DNA from: Aminobacter sp. J41
Lineage (GTDB): Bacteria; Pseudomonadota; Alphaproteobacteria; Rhizobiales; Rhizobiaceae
Assembly (NCBI RefSeq): GCF_000526635.1
Contig: NZ_JAGL01000025.1
Location: 1 to 52,596, forward strand
Direction of reading: 5' to 3'
Length of the DNA stretch: 52,596 bases
The position numbers and the translations under genes were made by a program. Below, one piece after another: positions 1 to 8,601 of the stretch; positions within the stretch are counted from its first letter, which is position 1, and the number at the start of each line of letters is the position of its first letter. The notes below the pieces were generated by a model. The model saw only the letters and a list, made by a program, of their open reading frames with translations, searched no databases and was not told the origin of the DNA.

Positions 1-1
1 C

Positions 2-262
2 TATCTGGGGCTGCCGGAAATCGACTATCCCTTCCATGACCGCGACGCCATCGTCACCCATTGCGGCCGGCTTTGCCTTCACCGCAAGAAGATCAACATC
101 TCCACCGTGCTGGCTGGACAGAAGCTGGGAATTAAGGAAGTCGATGACGGCATTTGGCTCGTCAGCTTCCTGCGCTATGATCTTGGATATATCGACCTGG
201 AACAGAGGACACTGCAAACAATCGACAACCCGTTTGGCACGAGGTTGTCACCTATGTCTTAG
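2..262 (+). CDS. IS481-family transposase, C-terminal end (partial)
   Basis: The frame is open from the left edge and ends at TAG 260-262, giving the last 86 residues. The tail has the pattern of the C-terminal domain that follows the DDE core in IS481-type transposases: a DYPFHD segment, a CGRLC segment, GQKLGIKEVDDGIW and a final NPFG...PMS. The catalytic core lies outside the window, so activity cannot be judged. A matching terminal repeat follows directly. Family call is from pattern recognition of the tail and is fairly firm. Confidence 0.82.
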   Translation, partial: YLGLPEIDYPFHDRDAIVTHCGRLCLHRKKINISTVLAGQKLGIKEVDDGIWLVSFLRYDLGYIDLEQRTLQTIDNPFGTRLSPMS

Positions 263-270
263 GGACAAAC

Positions 271-297
271 TGTTACCTATGTCTCCAGGTCGGACAG
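271..297 (+). repeat. Probable right terminal inverted repeat of the IS481-family element
   Basis: Just after the transposase stop comes TGTTACCTATGTCTCCAGGT followed by CGGACA. In reverse it starts TGTCCGACCTGGAGACATAG, a typical IS481-family end. The partner repeat is outside the window, so the exact outer base and any target duplication cannot be set. Confidence 0.6.
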
Positions 298-345
298 TTG
301 ATGAAGGGAACTCAGTCGCCGGAGTCGAACCCGGGCGCGGCCCTG

Positions 346-1794
346 TCAGGCGGCCGGCGCCTGCGTGTCCTGTTCCGGCCGATAGATCTCGACCCGGTTC
401 CTTCCGCGCTGCTTGGCGAGGTAGAGCGCCTTGTCGGCCCGGGAGATCAGCGAGGTCAGATCGTCCTGGCCATTGGACTCCAGCGAAGCGATGCCGATGC
501 TGGTGGTCGTGGAAGTGGAGCTGCCGTCCTCCGCCATGACAGTCACCCGCTCAACCGCGCGGCGCAGGCGCTCTGCAACAGCGAGCGCTGCGGATTCATC
601 TGCGCCGACGAGGAGCGCGGCAAATTCCTCGCCACCAAGGCGGCCGAACAGCTTGTCGGAAGAGAGAGCCGTCTCCGCTGCCGCCGCAAAGGCCGACAGA
701 ACCTTGTCGCCCATCAGGTGGCCGTAGCGGTCATTGATGGCCTTGAAGTAGTCGATGTCCATCATCAGTAGCGCCACTCTTGCATTGGCGGGCTGGTTGC
801 CAAGCTGTTGCTCGGCCTGCTCCAGGAAAGCGGCACGCGACAGCACGCCAGTCAGTGCGTCGTGGCTGGCGGTGTGGTTGAGACGCTGCAGCAGGTCCTC
901 TCGAGCGGCGTTGACGCTGGCGACCGCGAGCGGCGCCAGCACGATCATGGCGATGGCGAGGCGGATCGAGATGGTCGCAGCGAGCGGATCGGCGATCGAC
1001 GCGAACTCGTGGAAACCCAGGCTCGCGCCGGCGAGTTGGATGATGCTGGAGAGGAGCGTCAGCGTCGCGGTGGTGAAGAGGCTGTAGCTCAGCGCGCACC
1101 AGATCAGCGCCGGGATCGGGTAGGCGAAGGCGCCGGGGCCGCGGACCAGCCAGGAGGTCACCAGTAGTGCGATGAGCGCGATCGCGGGAAGCCAACGGTA
1201 CGGATCGCGGGCGCGCCGCACGATAGCGCGCAACTCCGACTTACCGCTCCAGGTGAGCAGCGTCGGCAGGATCACGAGCAGGTTCACCAGCTCGGTGGTG
1301 AACCAGACGGTGAAGCCGCCGATGATGTCGCGTTGGAACATTAAATGCGACACGCCGGTGCCGATTACTGCTGAGAATGCCGAGGTGAGGACCGCGATGG
1401 CGAGCAGGCAGACAATCGCAATTGGCCGGTTGAGAAAGCGGTCCTCCGGCTTCAGCCGCATATAGAGGTGGAAGCCGAGCAGGACCTCGGCGATGTTCGC
1501 AACCGTCAGCCACACGGTGATGCCTAGCGAGTTGCCGGTGAGGAGGTCCGCCGCGACGTAGGCGACGAACGCGGCGATCCAGTTGGCTGGCGTGGCGAGT
1601 TCCCGGTTGCGCACCATCAGCCCGAGAAGGATCGCGTTGGCCGGCCAGATCGCAGCAAGGAACCCAACCGGCCGCGTCAGTATGCCGAAAAGCGATGCAG
1701 CCAGAACGATCGAACCCACTAGCAACACGTCGGCCAGTGAATTCGGCAGGACCCGCGCCGAGTACGTCTTATGCGATGTCCTCATACGCCTCAC
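346..1794 (-). CDS. MASE1-type membrane sensor diguanylate cyclase (GGDEF)
   Basis: A protein of 482 residues predicted to make cyclic di-GMP from two GTP at the inner membrane. Residues about 18-295 form a multi-span hydrophobic region resembling a MASE1 sensor (LAAIWPANAILLG near the start). The GGDEF domain starts at about 308 (HDALTGVLSR). FKAINDRYGHLMGD and an intact active site reading GGEEF are present, so catalysis is likely. The RxxD inhibitory site that would lie five residues before GGEEF is missing (SSDK there), so product inhibition through that site is not expected. Start is GTG 1794; ATG 1785 is an alternative. There is no EAL domain. The gene stands alone between the IS remnant and choV, and the ligand of the sensor part is unknown. 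Confidence 0.87.
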   Translation of the reverse strand: MRRMRTSHKTYSARVLPNSLADVLLVGSIVLAASLFGILTRPVGFLAAIWPANAILLGLMVRNRELATPANWIAAFVAYVAADLLTGNSLGITVWLTVANIAEVLLGFHLYMRLKPEDRFLNRPIAIVCLLAIAVLTSAFSAVIGTGVSHLMFQRDIIGGFTVWFTTELVNLLVILPTLLTWSGKSELRAIVRRARDPYRWLPAIALIALLVTSWLVRGPGAFAYPIPALIWCALSYSLFTTATLTLLSSIIQLAGASLGFHEFASIADPLAATISIRLAIAMIVLAPLAVASVNAAREDLLQRLNHTASHDALTGVLSRAAFLEQAEQQLGNQPANARVALLMMDIDYFKAINDRYGHLMGDKVLSAFAAAAETALSSDKLFGRLGGEEFAALLVGADESAALAVAERLRRAVERVTVMAEDGSSTSTTTSIGIASLESNGQDDLTSLISRADKALYLAKQRGRNRVEIYRPEQDTQAPAA

Positions 1795-1892
1795 CCCATA
1801 GAAGAGACCGGGTTGACCAATCTCTCCTACAAGTTCACGAAGCGTTAAATCGACGATATGTGTTGTGAATACTTATCGTCGCAGGCCTGCGC

Positions 1893-3074
1893 TTAACGTC
1901 GCAGAACCGCGCCCAGCACATCGCGCACGCCGATCGCGCCGAGGAAGCGCGAGGACTCGTCGAACACGGCGACCGGCGCCGTCTGCGACTGCTGCATTGC
2001 CTGCATCACCGCGCGCAGCGACGTCCCCGGATTTGCCCAGTAGACCTCGTGCGCGTCCGGCGGCAGCTGCTCGAACGGGTCACAGGCTGCCCAGACGGCC
2101 GCCTGGTCGTTGCGCTCGGCGGCAATGACGAGGTTGTTCTGGTCCAGCCGGAAGCGAGTCGTCTTGCGGCGGTCGAGCCAGACCCAGCCGTCGGCGTCCT
2201 TTTCGAGATCGCGCATGTCGCGCATCACGTTCCACGCGGTCAGGACCGACATCGGGTTCACGTTGGCGATGAACTCGCGGACATAGTCGTTGGCCGGGTT
2301 CAGCACGATCTCTTCAGGCGCGCCCGTCTGGACGATGCGGCCGCCTTCCATGATGGTGATGCGGTTGCCGATCTTGAGGGCCTCCTCGAGATCGTGGCTG
2401 ACGAAGATGATCGTCTTCTTCAGCCGCTTCTGCAGTTCGATCAGCTCGTCCTGCAGCTTGGTGCGGATCAGCGGGTCAAGCGCCGAGAAGGGCTCGTCCA
2501 TCAGCAGGATTGGCGCCTCGGTGGCGAAGGCGCGGGCAAGACCGACGCGCTGCTGCATGCCACCGGACAGCTCATGGGCGTATTTCTTCCCCCACTGCGT
2601 CAACCCGACCAGATCAAGCTGCTTCTTCACGCGTTCCTGGCGCTCGGCGAGCGGCACGCCGGCCAGCTCGAGGCCAAAGCCGACATTTTCTTCCACCGTG
2701 CGCCACGGCAGCAGCGCGAACTGCTGGAACACCATCGCCACCGACTCGCGGCGGATGCGGCGCAGGTCCTCTTCGCTGCACGACGCGACGTCGGTCACCT
2801 TGCCACCGCCGTGGACCAGCACCTGGCCGCGGGTGACCTTGTTGAGGCCGTTGACGGCGCGCAAAAGCGTCGACTTGCCGGAGCCCGACAGGCCCATCAG
2901 CACGGAAATCTCGCCTTCGTTGACGGTGAGGCTGGCGCCGGCGCAGCCGAGCACCGCGCCCGTCTTGTCGAGGATGTCGGCGCGGCTTGCGCCCTGGTCG
3001 ATCATCTTGATGGCCGCAGCCTGGCTGTCGCCGAAAACGATGTCGACGTTCTTGAATTCAACCGCTGCCGTCAT
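1893..3074 (-). CDS. choV: Choline/betaine ABC transporter ATP-binding protein ChoV
   Basis: A protein of 393 residues, the ATPase of a ProV/OpuA-type quaternary-amine importer. Walker A GLSGSGKST is at residues 61-69, the signature LSGGMQQ at 169-175 and Walker B ILLMDEP at about 189-195, followed by the H-loop in FVSHD. The extended N-terminus before Walker A and a C-terminal segment at about 330-393 resembling a CBS-like regulatory region are usual in the ProV group. ATG overlaps the choW stop by 4 bp (ATGA), so the two are translationally coupled. Choline, rather than glycine betaine, is inferred from the ChoX gene upstream. Confidence 0.9.
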   Translation of the reverse strand: MTAAVEFKNVDIVFGDSQAAAIKMIDQGASRADILDKTGAVLGCAGASLTVNEGEISVLMGLSGSGKSTLLRAVNGLNKVTRGQVLVHGGGKVTDVASCSEEDLRRIRRESVAMVFQQFALLPWRTVEENVGFGLELAGVPLAERQERVKKQLDLVGLTQWGKKYAHELSGGMQQRVGLARAFATEAPILLMDEPFSALDPLIRTKLQDELIELQKRLKKTIIFVSHDLEEALKIGNRITIMEGGRIVQTGAPEEIVLNPANDYVREFIANVNPMSVLTAWNVMRDMRDLEKDADGWVWLDRRKTTRFRLDQNNLVIAAERNDQAAVWAACDPFEQLPPDAHEVYWANPGTSLRAVMQAMQQSQTAPVAVFDESSRFLGAIGVRDVLGAVLRR

Positions 3075-3925
3075 TTGGAACCTGCCTGCCCGATGCGGGC
3101 GATGCGGTCGAGGATGATCGCGAGGACGACGATGGCAAGGCCCGCTTCAAGTCCAAGTGGAATATTCACCGAGTTCAGTGCCCGCACGACCGGACGGCCA
3201 AGGCCGTTGGCGCCGATCAGCGCGGCGATCACAACCATCGACAGCGACAGCATGATGCACTGGGTGAGGCCCGCCATGATGGTCGGGAGCGCCGATGGCA
3301 GCTCCACCTTCCAAAGAAGTTGCCGCTTGGTCGCGCCGAAGGATTGCCCGGCCTCCAGCATCGGCTTCGGCACCGAGGTGATGCCGAGATAGGTGAGGCG
3401 GATCGGGGCAGGGGCGGCGAAGATGATGGTCACGATCAGGCCCGGCGCGATACCGAGGCCGAACAGGATCAGGACCGGGATCAGGTAGACGAAGGTCGGC
3501 AGCGTCTGCATCAGGTCGAGGATCGGCTGCAGGATGCGGTAGACGCGTTCGTTGTGGGCGGCCCATATGCCGACCGGCACGCCGATGGCCATGGAGCAGG
3601 CCGCCGCGGCAACGACCAGCACGAGTGTCTCGACCGTCTCCTTCCAGAGGCCCTGGTTGATGATGAAGAGCAGCCCGAGGATGACGCCGATGACGAGCCC
3701 CCACGAGCGGCGCAGCGCCCAGGCCAGCGCCGCAATCAAAACCACCACCACGATCGGCGGCATCCAGAGGAGGAGGTTGACGAGTCCGTTGAGGACGGTG
3801 GACAGGATGTTGGCCAGATTGTCGAAGAACCACGCAAAATTGGTGGTCAGGAAGTCGAAGAATTCACGACCCCAGCGCCCGACCGGGATCTTCCAACTGG
3901 CAACGAGTTGCGAAATCGGGTCCAC
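3071..3925 (-). CDS. choW: Choline ABC transporter permease ChoW
   Basis: A protein of 284 residues, the membrane subunit of the choline importer. It has an N-terminal soluble stretch and then about six hydrophobic spans. The conserved cytoplasmic loop that contacts the ATPase is at about residues 185-215 (EAGQSFGATKRQLLWKVELP), the EAA motif of this permease class. It sits between choX (68 bp upstream, with a hairpin in the gap) and choV (4-bp overlap). Length and order match choXWV of Sinorhizobium. Confidence 0.9.
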   Translation of the reverse strand: MDPISQLVASWKIPVGRWGREFFDFLTTNFAWFFDNLANILSTVLNGLVNLLLWMPPIVVVVLIAALAWALRRSWGLVIGVILGLLFIINQGLWKETVETLVLVVAAAACSMAIGVPVGIWAAHNERVYRILQPILDLMQTLPTFVYLIPVLILFGLGIAPGLIVTIIFAAPAPIRLTYLGITSVPKPMLEAGQSFGATKRQLLWKVELPSALPTIMAGLTQCIMLSLSMVVIAALIGANGLGRPVVRALNSVNIPLGLEAGLAIVVLAIILDRIARIGQAGSK

Positions 3926-3951
3926 AATCCTCTCCGCACTTGTGTACTGAT

Positions 3952-3975
3952 GCGACGGCCGTTACCGGCCGCCGC
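3952..3975 (-). other. Intercistronic hairpin between choX and choW
   Basis: GCG-A-CGGCCG and CGGCCG-C-CGC pair over ten positions with one mismatch around a TTAC loop. There is no T run on the minus strand, so it is more likely an mRNA-stabilising or processing element. Such hairpins often follow binding-protein genes and favour more binding protein than permease. The role is inferred. Confidence 0.45.
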
Positions 3976-3993
3976 CTTACTAAAGACTTACAA

Positions 3994-4938
3994 TTACAGA
4001 CCGAGACCCGCCTTCACGGCTGCAAGGCCGTCGGAGCCGTCGAAGGTGGTGACGCCAGCCAGCCACGGTTCGACCACGGACGGATTGGCCTTCAGCCACT
4101 CGGTGGCCGCATCGTTGGGCTCCTTGCCGTCGTCAAGAATCGCGCCCATGATCTCGTTCTCCATCTGCAGCGAGAAGACAAGCTGGGTCAGAAACTTGCC
4201 GAGGTTTGGACACTCGGTGGCGAGACCCTTGCGGGTGTTGGTGAGGACGGTTGCGCCGCCGTAGTTCGGACCGAACACGTCATCGCCGCCGGCGAGGTAT
4301 TCCATCTCGACGTTGGCGTTCATGGGATGCGGCTCCCAGCCGAGGAACACGACGTCCTGCTTGGAGCGCGCAGCGCGCATGACGGCCGAGAGCATGCCCG
4401 CTTCTGAGCTCTCGACGAGCTCGAAGCCGCCAAGTCCGAACTGGTTCGCCTCGATCATGTCGAGGATCAGTCGGTTGCCGTCATTGCCCGGCTCGATGCC
4501 GTAGATCTTGTTCTCGAGCTTGTCGGCGAACTTGGCGATGTCGTCGAAGGTCTTGAGGCCAGCCTCGAAGGTGTATTTCGGCACGGCCAGCGTGTACTTC
4601 GCGCCCTCGAGGTTGGTGACGAGCGTCTCGACCGAACCCTCATCGCGGTAGGGGGCGATGTCGGCTTCCATCGTCGGCATCCAGTTGCCGAGGAAGACGT
4701 CGACGTCCCCGTTCTTCAGCGATGCGTAGGTAACCGGAACCGAAAGGATCTGCACCTCCGGCTCGTAGCCGAGAGCGGTCAAGATCACCGATGCGGTGGC
4801 CGTGGTGGCGGTGATGTCGGTCCAGCCGACATCGGAGAAGGTGATTTGCTTGCAACTGTCAGGTTCAGCCGCCATGGCGGTGGTGCTGAGCGCGCCCGTC
4901 AGGGCAAGGCTGAGCAACAGGGATTTGCAACGCGACAT
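3994..4938 (-). CDS. choX: Choline-binding periplasmic protein ChoX
   Basis: A protein of 314 residues from ATG 4938, chosen over an upstream in-frame start because a GGGAGAG ribosome site precedes it and the protein then begins with a clean signal peptide (MSRCKSLLLSLALTGALSTT, cleavage near AMA-AE). The mature protein carries the quaternary-ammonium box known from Sinorhizobium ChoX: Trp and Asp in DVGWTD, Trp in GNWMP, Tyr in AKYTLAVP, Asn in GNDGN and Trp in GWEPHPMN. All the aromatic ligands are present, so choline and possibly acetylcholine binding is expected. First gene of choXWV. About 200 bp separate it from the divergent tdk and must hold both promoters; I saw no clear operator there. 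Confidence 0.92.
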   Translation of the reverse strand: MSRCKSLLLSLALTGALSTTAMAAEPDSCKQITFSDVGWTDITATTATASVILTALGYEPEVQILSVPVTYASLKNGDVDVFLGNWMPTMEADIAPYRDEGSVETLVTNLEGAKYTLAVPKYTFEAGLKTFDDIAKFADKLENKIYGIEPGNDGNRLILDMIEANQFGLGGFELVESSEAGMLSAVMRAARSKQDVVFLGWEPHPMNANVEMEYLAGGDDVFGPNYGGATVLTNTRKGLATECPNLGKFLTQLVFSLQMENEIMGAILDDGKEPNDAATEWLKANPSVVEPWLAGVTTFDGSDGLAAVKAGLGL

Positions 4939-5139
4939 GTATGAACTCTCCCATTCGTAGGCCCCGCGGCATGTGCGCCGCATGACGTATTTTTTTCACA
5001 ATGAGCCAAACACCATTTTTCTTAGGTTGCAAGCCGAGTGACGTTACGGAGGGCGTCGTTGCCTTGACTGGCCGCGACACATCACAGCTTTGTCACGCCA
5101 CATCCTCCCCTTCGGAGGCGCATTGCGTTTAATAGATCG

Positions 5140-5754
5140 ATGGCAAAACTCTATTTCCACTACTCGGCAATGAACGCCGGAAAGTCGACGCTGCTGCTGC
5201 AGGCGTCGTACAACTACCGCGAGCGCGGCATGGAGACGATCCTGTTTACCGCTGCGCTCGATGACCGGGCAGGGAAGGGAATTATCGCCTCGCGGCTTGG
5301 CGTAACGGCCGAGGCAAACACCTTTTCCGCTGCTGATGACCTGTTCGCGCAGGTGCGCGATCATCTGAGGACCAGTCCGCTCCACTGCGTGCTGATCGAC
5401 GAGGCCCAGTTCCTCACCGAGGATCAGGTGTGGCAGCTTGCGCGGGTGGCTGACCGGCTCGGCGTGCCGGTGATGTGCTATGGTCTGCGCACCGATTTCC
5501 AGGGGAAGCTCTTTCCGGGCTCAAAGGCGCTGCTGGCGCTGGCTGATGAGCTGCGTGAGATCCGCACGCTCTGCCGCTGCGGCCGCAAGGCGACGATGGT
5601 GGTGCGGCTTGGTCCCAACGGGAAGATCCAGCGCCAGGGCGCGCAGGTCGAAATCGGCGGCGAGGACAAGTATGTCTCGCTCTGCCGGCGCCACTGGGAA
5701 GAGGAAATGGGCCGCGTTCCGCCCGAAGACCTCGTCGGCTTTGCTTCCACATAA
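5140..5754 (+). CDS. tdk: Thymidine kinase
   Basis: A protein of 204 residues, full length for type II thymidine kinases, which phosphorylate thymidine to dTMP for salvage. The P-loop SAMNAGKST lies at about residues 9-17, the catalytic DEAQF at 87-91, the lasso segment around LRTDFQGKLFPGS at 116-128, and a zinc site is formed by Cys145, Cys147, Cys182 and probably His185. All key residues are present. It is divergent from choX and 142 bp upstream of the five-gene AAA+ cassette on the same strand. A functional link with the cassette is not evident. Confidence 0.95.
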   Translation: MAKLYFHYSAMNAGKSTLLLQASYNYRERGMETILFTAALDDRAGKGIIASRLGVTAEANTFSAADDLFAQVRDHLRTSPLHCVLIDEAQFLTEDQVWQLARVADRLGVPVMCYGLRTDFQGKLFPGSKALLALADELREIRTLCRCGRKATMVVRLGPNGKIQRQGAQVEIGGEDKYVSLCRRHWEEEMGRVPPEDLVGFAST

Positions 5755-5896
5755 GGCGGAATTTCTCGGTCTTTTGGCGGCTAAAAACCGGGGCAACCTG
5801 TGCGTTTATGCGATGTGCATTTCTTTCAATCGCTGGCTGTGCCACATATATTCCGCGACGGAAGAACAGGAACGCCAGAGGGTTGGAGTGTAGCGC

Positions 5897-6988
5897 ATGG
5901 CGACGTTGCAGAAGTTTGATGCAGAGATTTCCCGCACCAAGAGCGTCGTTGACGAAATGCGCTCCAAGATCGAGCAGTCCGGTCAGGTGCTCGACAAGCT
6001 CGCCCAGGCGGACGCCTCCACCATCGGCGCGACCGACTTCGACATCGAGAATGCGCGCATCCAGGACGTGCTCGCACAGCAGAAGGTGATGGAAGGCAAC
6101 ATCGCCGACCTCATCATCGGCCTTGAGGACGCGACCAACGTGTTCGGCTCGGAATTCGAGAGCATGAAGAGCTACACGGCGTGGGAAAACTTCGTCGGCA
6201 TCTTCTCCCAGCAGAAGAAGCAGCGCATGCGAACCGAGCGCGTCCGCAACATGTCGCTCGCCGGCAACCTGCAGGAACTTTTGGCCAAGTCCGACACCAT
6301 CGTCGGCATCCTCAAGGAACAGAAGAACATCCTCGACCAGCGCTACAAGACCTCGGAGGCCAGCCTTTCGCAGGTGATTGAGCGCCGCAAGCGCACCATC
6401 GAAACCCTGACGGCGACACAGCGCCGGATCGAAGAACTCAATCCGCTGCTGCTCGATATCGAGAACAAGATCGCAGCTTCCACCGATCAGAACCAGCGCA
6501 CCGAACTTGAGGGCGAGCGCTCGAAGCTCGCGACCGAGTACAACCAGATGCAGGCGAAGGAACAGGAACTGCTGGCCGAGAGCCAGACGCTCGAGCGTTA
6601 TACCTCGATGTTCCAGACCTTCGTCGACTCGCTCAACAACCAGATCGCGGCGCAGAACACGCTGATCAACAAGCTGACCATCGATACCGAGCAGCGCATC
6701 GTTCTCTATAAAGCGCTGGAGGACTCGCTGAAGACGGCGGCGCAGCAAGACGTCGCGCACAAGATCAACACGCTCGGCAGCCGGGTCGACAACACCGCCG
6801 AGGAGACGATGGCGGGCATCGGCGCTGCGGCGCAGAAACACATCGGCGACCTGCTCGAACTGCACGAGAAGAATATGGTGGCGACGGCCGACATCCAGCG
6901 GCGCAAGAAGCTCGCCGACGAGGCGTTCGCCCGCCGCTTCGAGGAAGTGATGCGCAAGCACAATGCGGCGGACTACGTGCGGCAGTAA
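5897..6988 (+). CDS. Long coiled-coil protein, first gene of the AAA+ cassette (TelA-like at best)
   Basis: A protein of 363 residues with no signal peptide and no membrane span, almost entirely charged alpha-helical heptad sequence. Glu, Gln, Lys and Arg dominate from residue 1 to the end, with a short break around the SYTAWENFVGIF segment. The final third (a QTFVDSLNNQIAAQNTLINK region and a basic C-terminus) weakly recalls TelA/toxic-anion-resistance helices, but I cannot confirm that. It is the first of five same-strand genes and is parted from the second by a 459-bp gap holding a MITE-like element. Its likely role is structural or an adaptor for the ATPase two genes on. That is inference. 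Confidence 0.75.
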   Translation: MATLQKFDAEISRTKSVVDEMRSKIEQSGQVLDKLAQADASTIGATDFDIENARIQDVLAQQKVMEGNIADLIIGLEDATNVFGSEFESMKSYTAWENFVGIFSQQKKQRMRTERVRNMSLAGNLQELLAKSDTIVGILKEQKNILDQRYKTSEASLSQVIERRKRTIETLTATQRRIEELNPLLLDIENKIAASTDQNQRTELEGERSKLATEYNQMQAKEQELLAESQTLERYTSMFQTFVDSLNNQIAAQNTLINKLTIDTEQRIVLYKALEDSLKTAAQQDVAHKINTLGSRVDNTAEETMAGIGAAAQKHIGDLLELHEKNMVATADIQRRKKLADEAFARRFEEVMRKHNAADYVRQ

Positions 6989-7035
6989 CGTCTGCGCCTT
7001 CCTGCGTGAGTTTCTCCGTAATGCTCCATGGTCTC

Positions 7036-7291
7036 ACCCCCACCCCTTACCCCTCCCCACAAGGGGGAGGGGAGACATTGGTGTCGGCGCCTGTTTCTGA
7101 GGTTGAGACTGCCGAGCATGGAGGTGGTCAGGGTGATGTGGCCGGCCCAGGCAATAAGAACTCTTGCGGAGCCGGAACCGGCTTTTCAGGGAGATACCGC
7201 GCCTCGAGTTGCCGGGAACGCGCAGCGGAAGACAGGCGCTGGTACCTCAGGATTGCCCTCCCCCTTGTGGGGAGGGGTAAGGGGTGGGGGT
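7036..7291. repeat. 256-bp MITE-like element with perfect 36-bp inverted repeats
   Basis: The 36 bases at 7036-7071 and 7256-7291 are exact reverse complements of each other, starting ACCCCCACCCCTTACCCCTC on the left arm. Each arm is itself nearly palindromic (CCCCTCCCC, short loop, GGGGGAGGGG). The 184-bp interior has no convincing gene. The element fills most of the 459-bp gap between the first two cassette genes. G-rich palindromes of this look are common between genes in Mesorhizobium-like genomes; mobility is inferred from the architecture. No target duplication was identified. Confidence 0.7.
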
Positions 7292-7447
7292 ACGCAACCT
7301 CCGTCTTGCGCCATCGTTTCCGGGATACCCACCGTGACGGTCTCATAAGCAATGACTTGCTGACCAGCGGCGACCGTCTTTTGCAACGGCGCGCTGGCGC
7401 TTATCTCGCACTTCTCCCTCTTCACTCCAGCATCATGGACCGGCGCG

Positions 7448-8590
7448 ATGAGCGCGAATGATCCCGCAACGCGCTATTTCGAAGCAATCGCGTCCGCGTT
7501 GAGCGGCCTTGACGTCTTCCTGCGCGATGACAGTTCGCCGCTCTACCGGCACGACCTGATCGCCAAGGTGATGGGCGAGTATATCGGGCGGCTGGAAAAC
7601 TCCTTCACAAGCTGGCGAAACAGGCTCGGCTTCATGGAGTCGTTCCGCATCTCGCGCGCAGAAAGCGGCTTTCCGGTCTTCCAGAACGTCCTCGAACTCG
7701 AGAACGATCGCAGCAGCGCCGATAAACGGCTGGCCGCGATTCCCGAGCCTGAAGCGCTTCGCGCCGAAATGGCCGACTTCATCCTGCGCCAGAAAGCGAT
7801 GCCGCATGCATTGCGTAAGGCGATGGCCGAGCGGCTCTACCTGGAGCAGGTGTCGTCCGGACAGGTGTTCGGGCCCTTTATCCTGCCCAAGACCATCCGC
7901 GTTTCGGTAAACCCGAAGACCCAGCGACCGTTTTATGTCGTTCACTGGGGTGCCTTCGACGGCACAGCCAACCTGCCGCTCGTCTACATGGCGACGCTAG
8001 AGGATTCTTCCGACGGGCTCGTGCGCCAGCTGGTGGGACCCGACGGTAAGCTGAACGAGAAGGTGCCGGTGCCGCTGCCCGTTGACGGTCTGCTCAACCC
8101 CGAGCTTGCGCACCAGTTCGACGACTTTGCCGAGAAGAACTCAGCCTACACGCTGACACCGACCACGATTGCGACCAATCTCGACAAGGATTTCGAGACG
8201 CTGCACCCCAAGCAGCTGCGCCGCGTCGTGCTTGGCCCGTTCTATTCGGCCGGAATCACCGAGCACAATTCGACGGTGCAGGAGGTGCTTTCAAAGGTTC
8301 GCAAGCCGCAGAATGCCTGGCTGCTGACCTGGACGGTGCAGGAAGTGTTCTCCAAGGCGGAGCAGCCGGCGAAGCGCGGGCTGTTCTCGCGCCAGCCGGC
8401 GCGCGAGGAGTTTTACATCAACACCGACGATCTCGAGGCAGCACGCATGGGCGTGTCGTCCTACGAGAAGCACGCGCTCATTCCGCACGAGGCCTACCAG
8501 GCGCTCTATGCCGCGGGCGAGGCGCAGCAGATTTTCTCCGGCTATCAGGTGCACATCATCTCGAACGGCCAGGTTATCACTGATGTCTGA
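7448..8590 (+). CDS. Unknown conserved-looking protein, second gene of the AAA+ cassette
   Basis: A protein of 380 residues with no signal peptide or membrane span. I recognise no family. The N-terminal 140 residues are helical and charged (YFEAIASALSGLDVFLRDD, then LRKAMAERLYLEQV). The middle, about 140-250, looks like mixed alpha/beta sequence (KTIRVSVNPKTQRPFYVVHW). The C-terminal third has a repeated phrase, QEVLSKV and QEVFSKA, both followed by short acidic or basic runs. It ends 11 bp before the AAA+ gene, so the two are co-transcribed. The start at ATG 7448 gives the longest plausible protein. Probably a partner or regulator of the ATPase by position only. Confidence 0.72.
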   Translation: MSANDPATRYFEAIASALSGLDVFLRDDSSPLYRHDLIAKVMGEYIGRLENSFTSWRNRLGFMESFRISRAESGFPVFQNVLELENDRSSADKRLAAIPEPEALRAEMADFILRQKAMPHALRKAMAERLYLEQVSSGQVFGPFILPKTIRVSVNPKTQRPFYVVHWGAFDGTANLPLVYMATLEDSSDGLVRQLVGPDGKLNEKVPVPLPVDGLLNPELAHQFDDFAEKNSAYTLTPTTIATNLDKDFETLHPKQLRRVVLGPFYSAGITEHNSTVQEVLSKVRKPQNAWLLTWTVQEVFSKAEQPAKRGLFSRQPAREEFYINTDDLEAARMGVSSYEKHALIPHEAYQALYAAGEAQQIFSGYQVHIISNGQVITDV

Positions 8591-8601
8591 GGGAGCATGA
8601 C

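Noticed and set aside
311-345. A T-loop-like GTTCGACTC on the minus strand next to the IS481 end, possible tRNA relic
   Set aside because: The flanking stem has two mismatches and no anticodon or acceptor arm could be built.
7435-7447. An ATG at 7435 upstream of the second cassette gene
   Set aside because: It is out of frame with 7448 and leads to a short frame without protein character.
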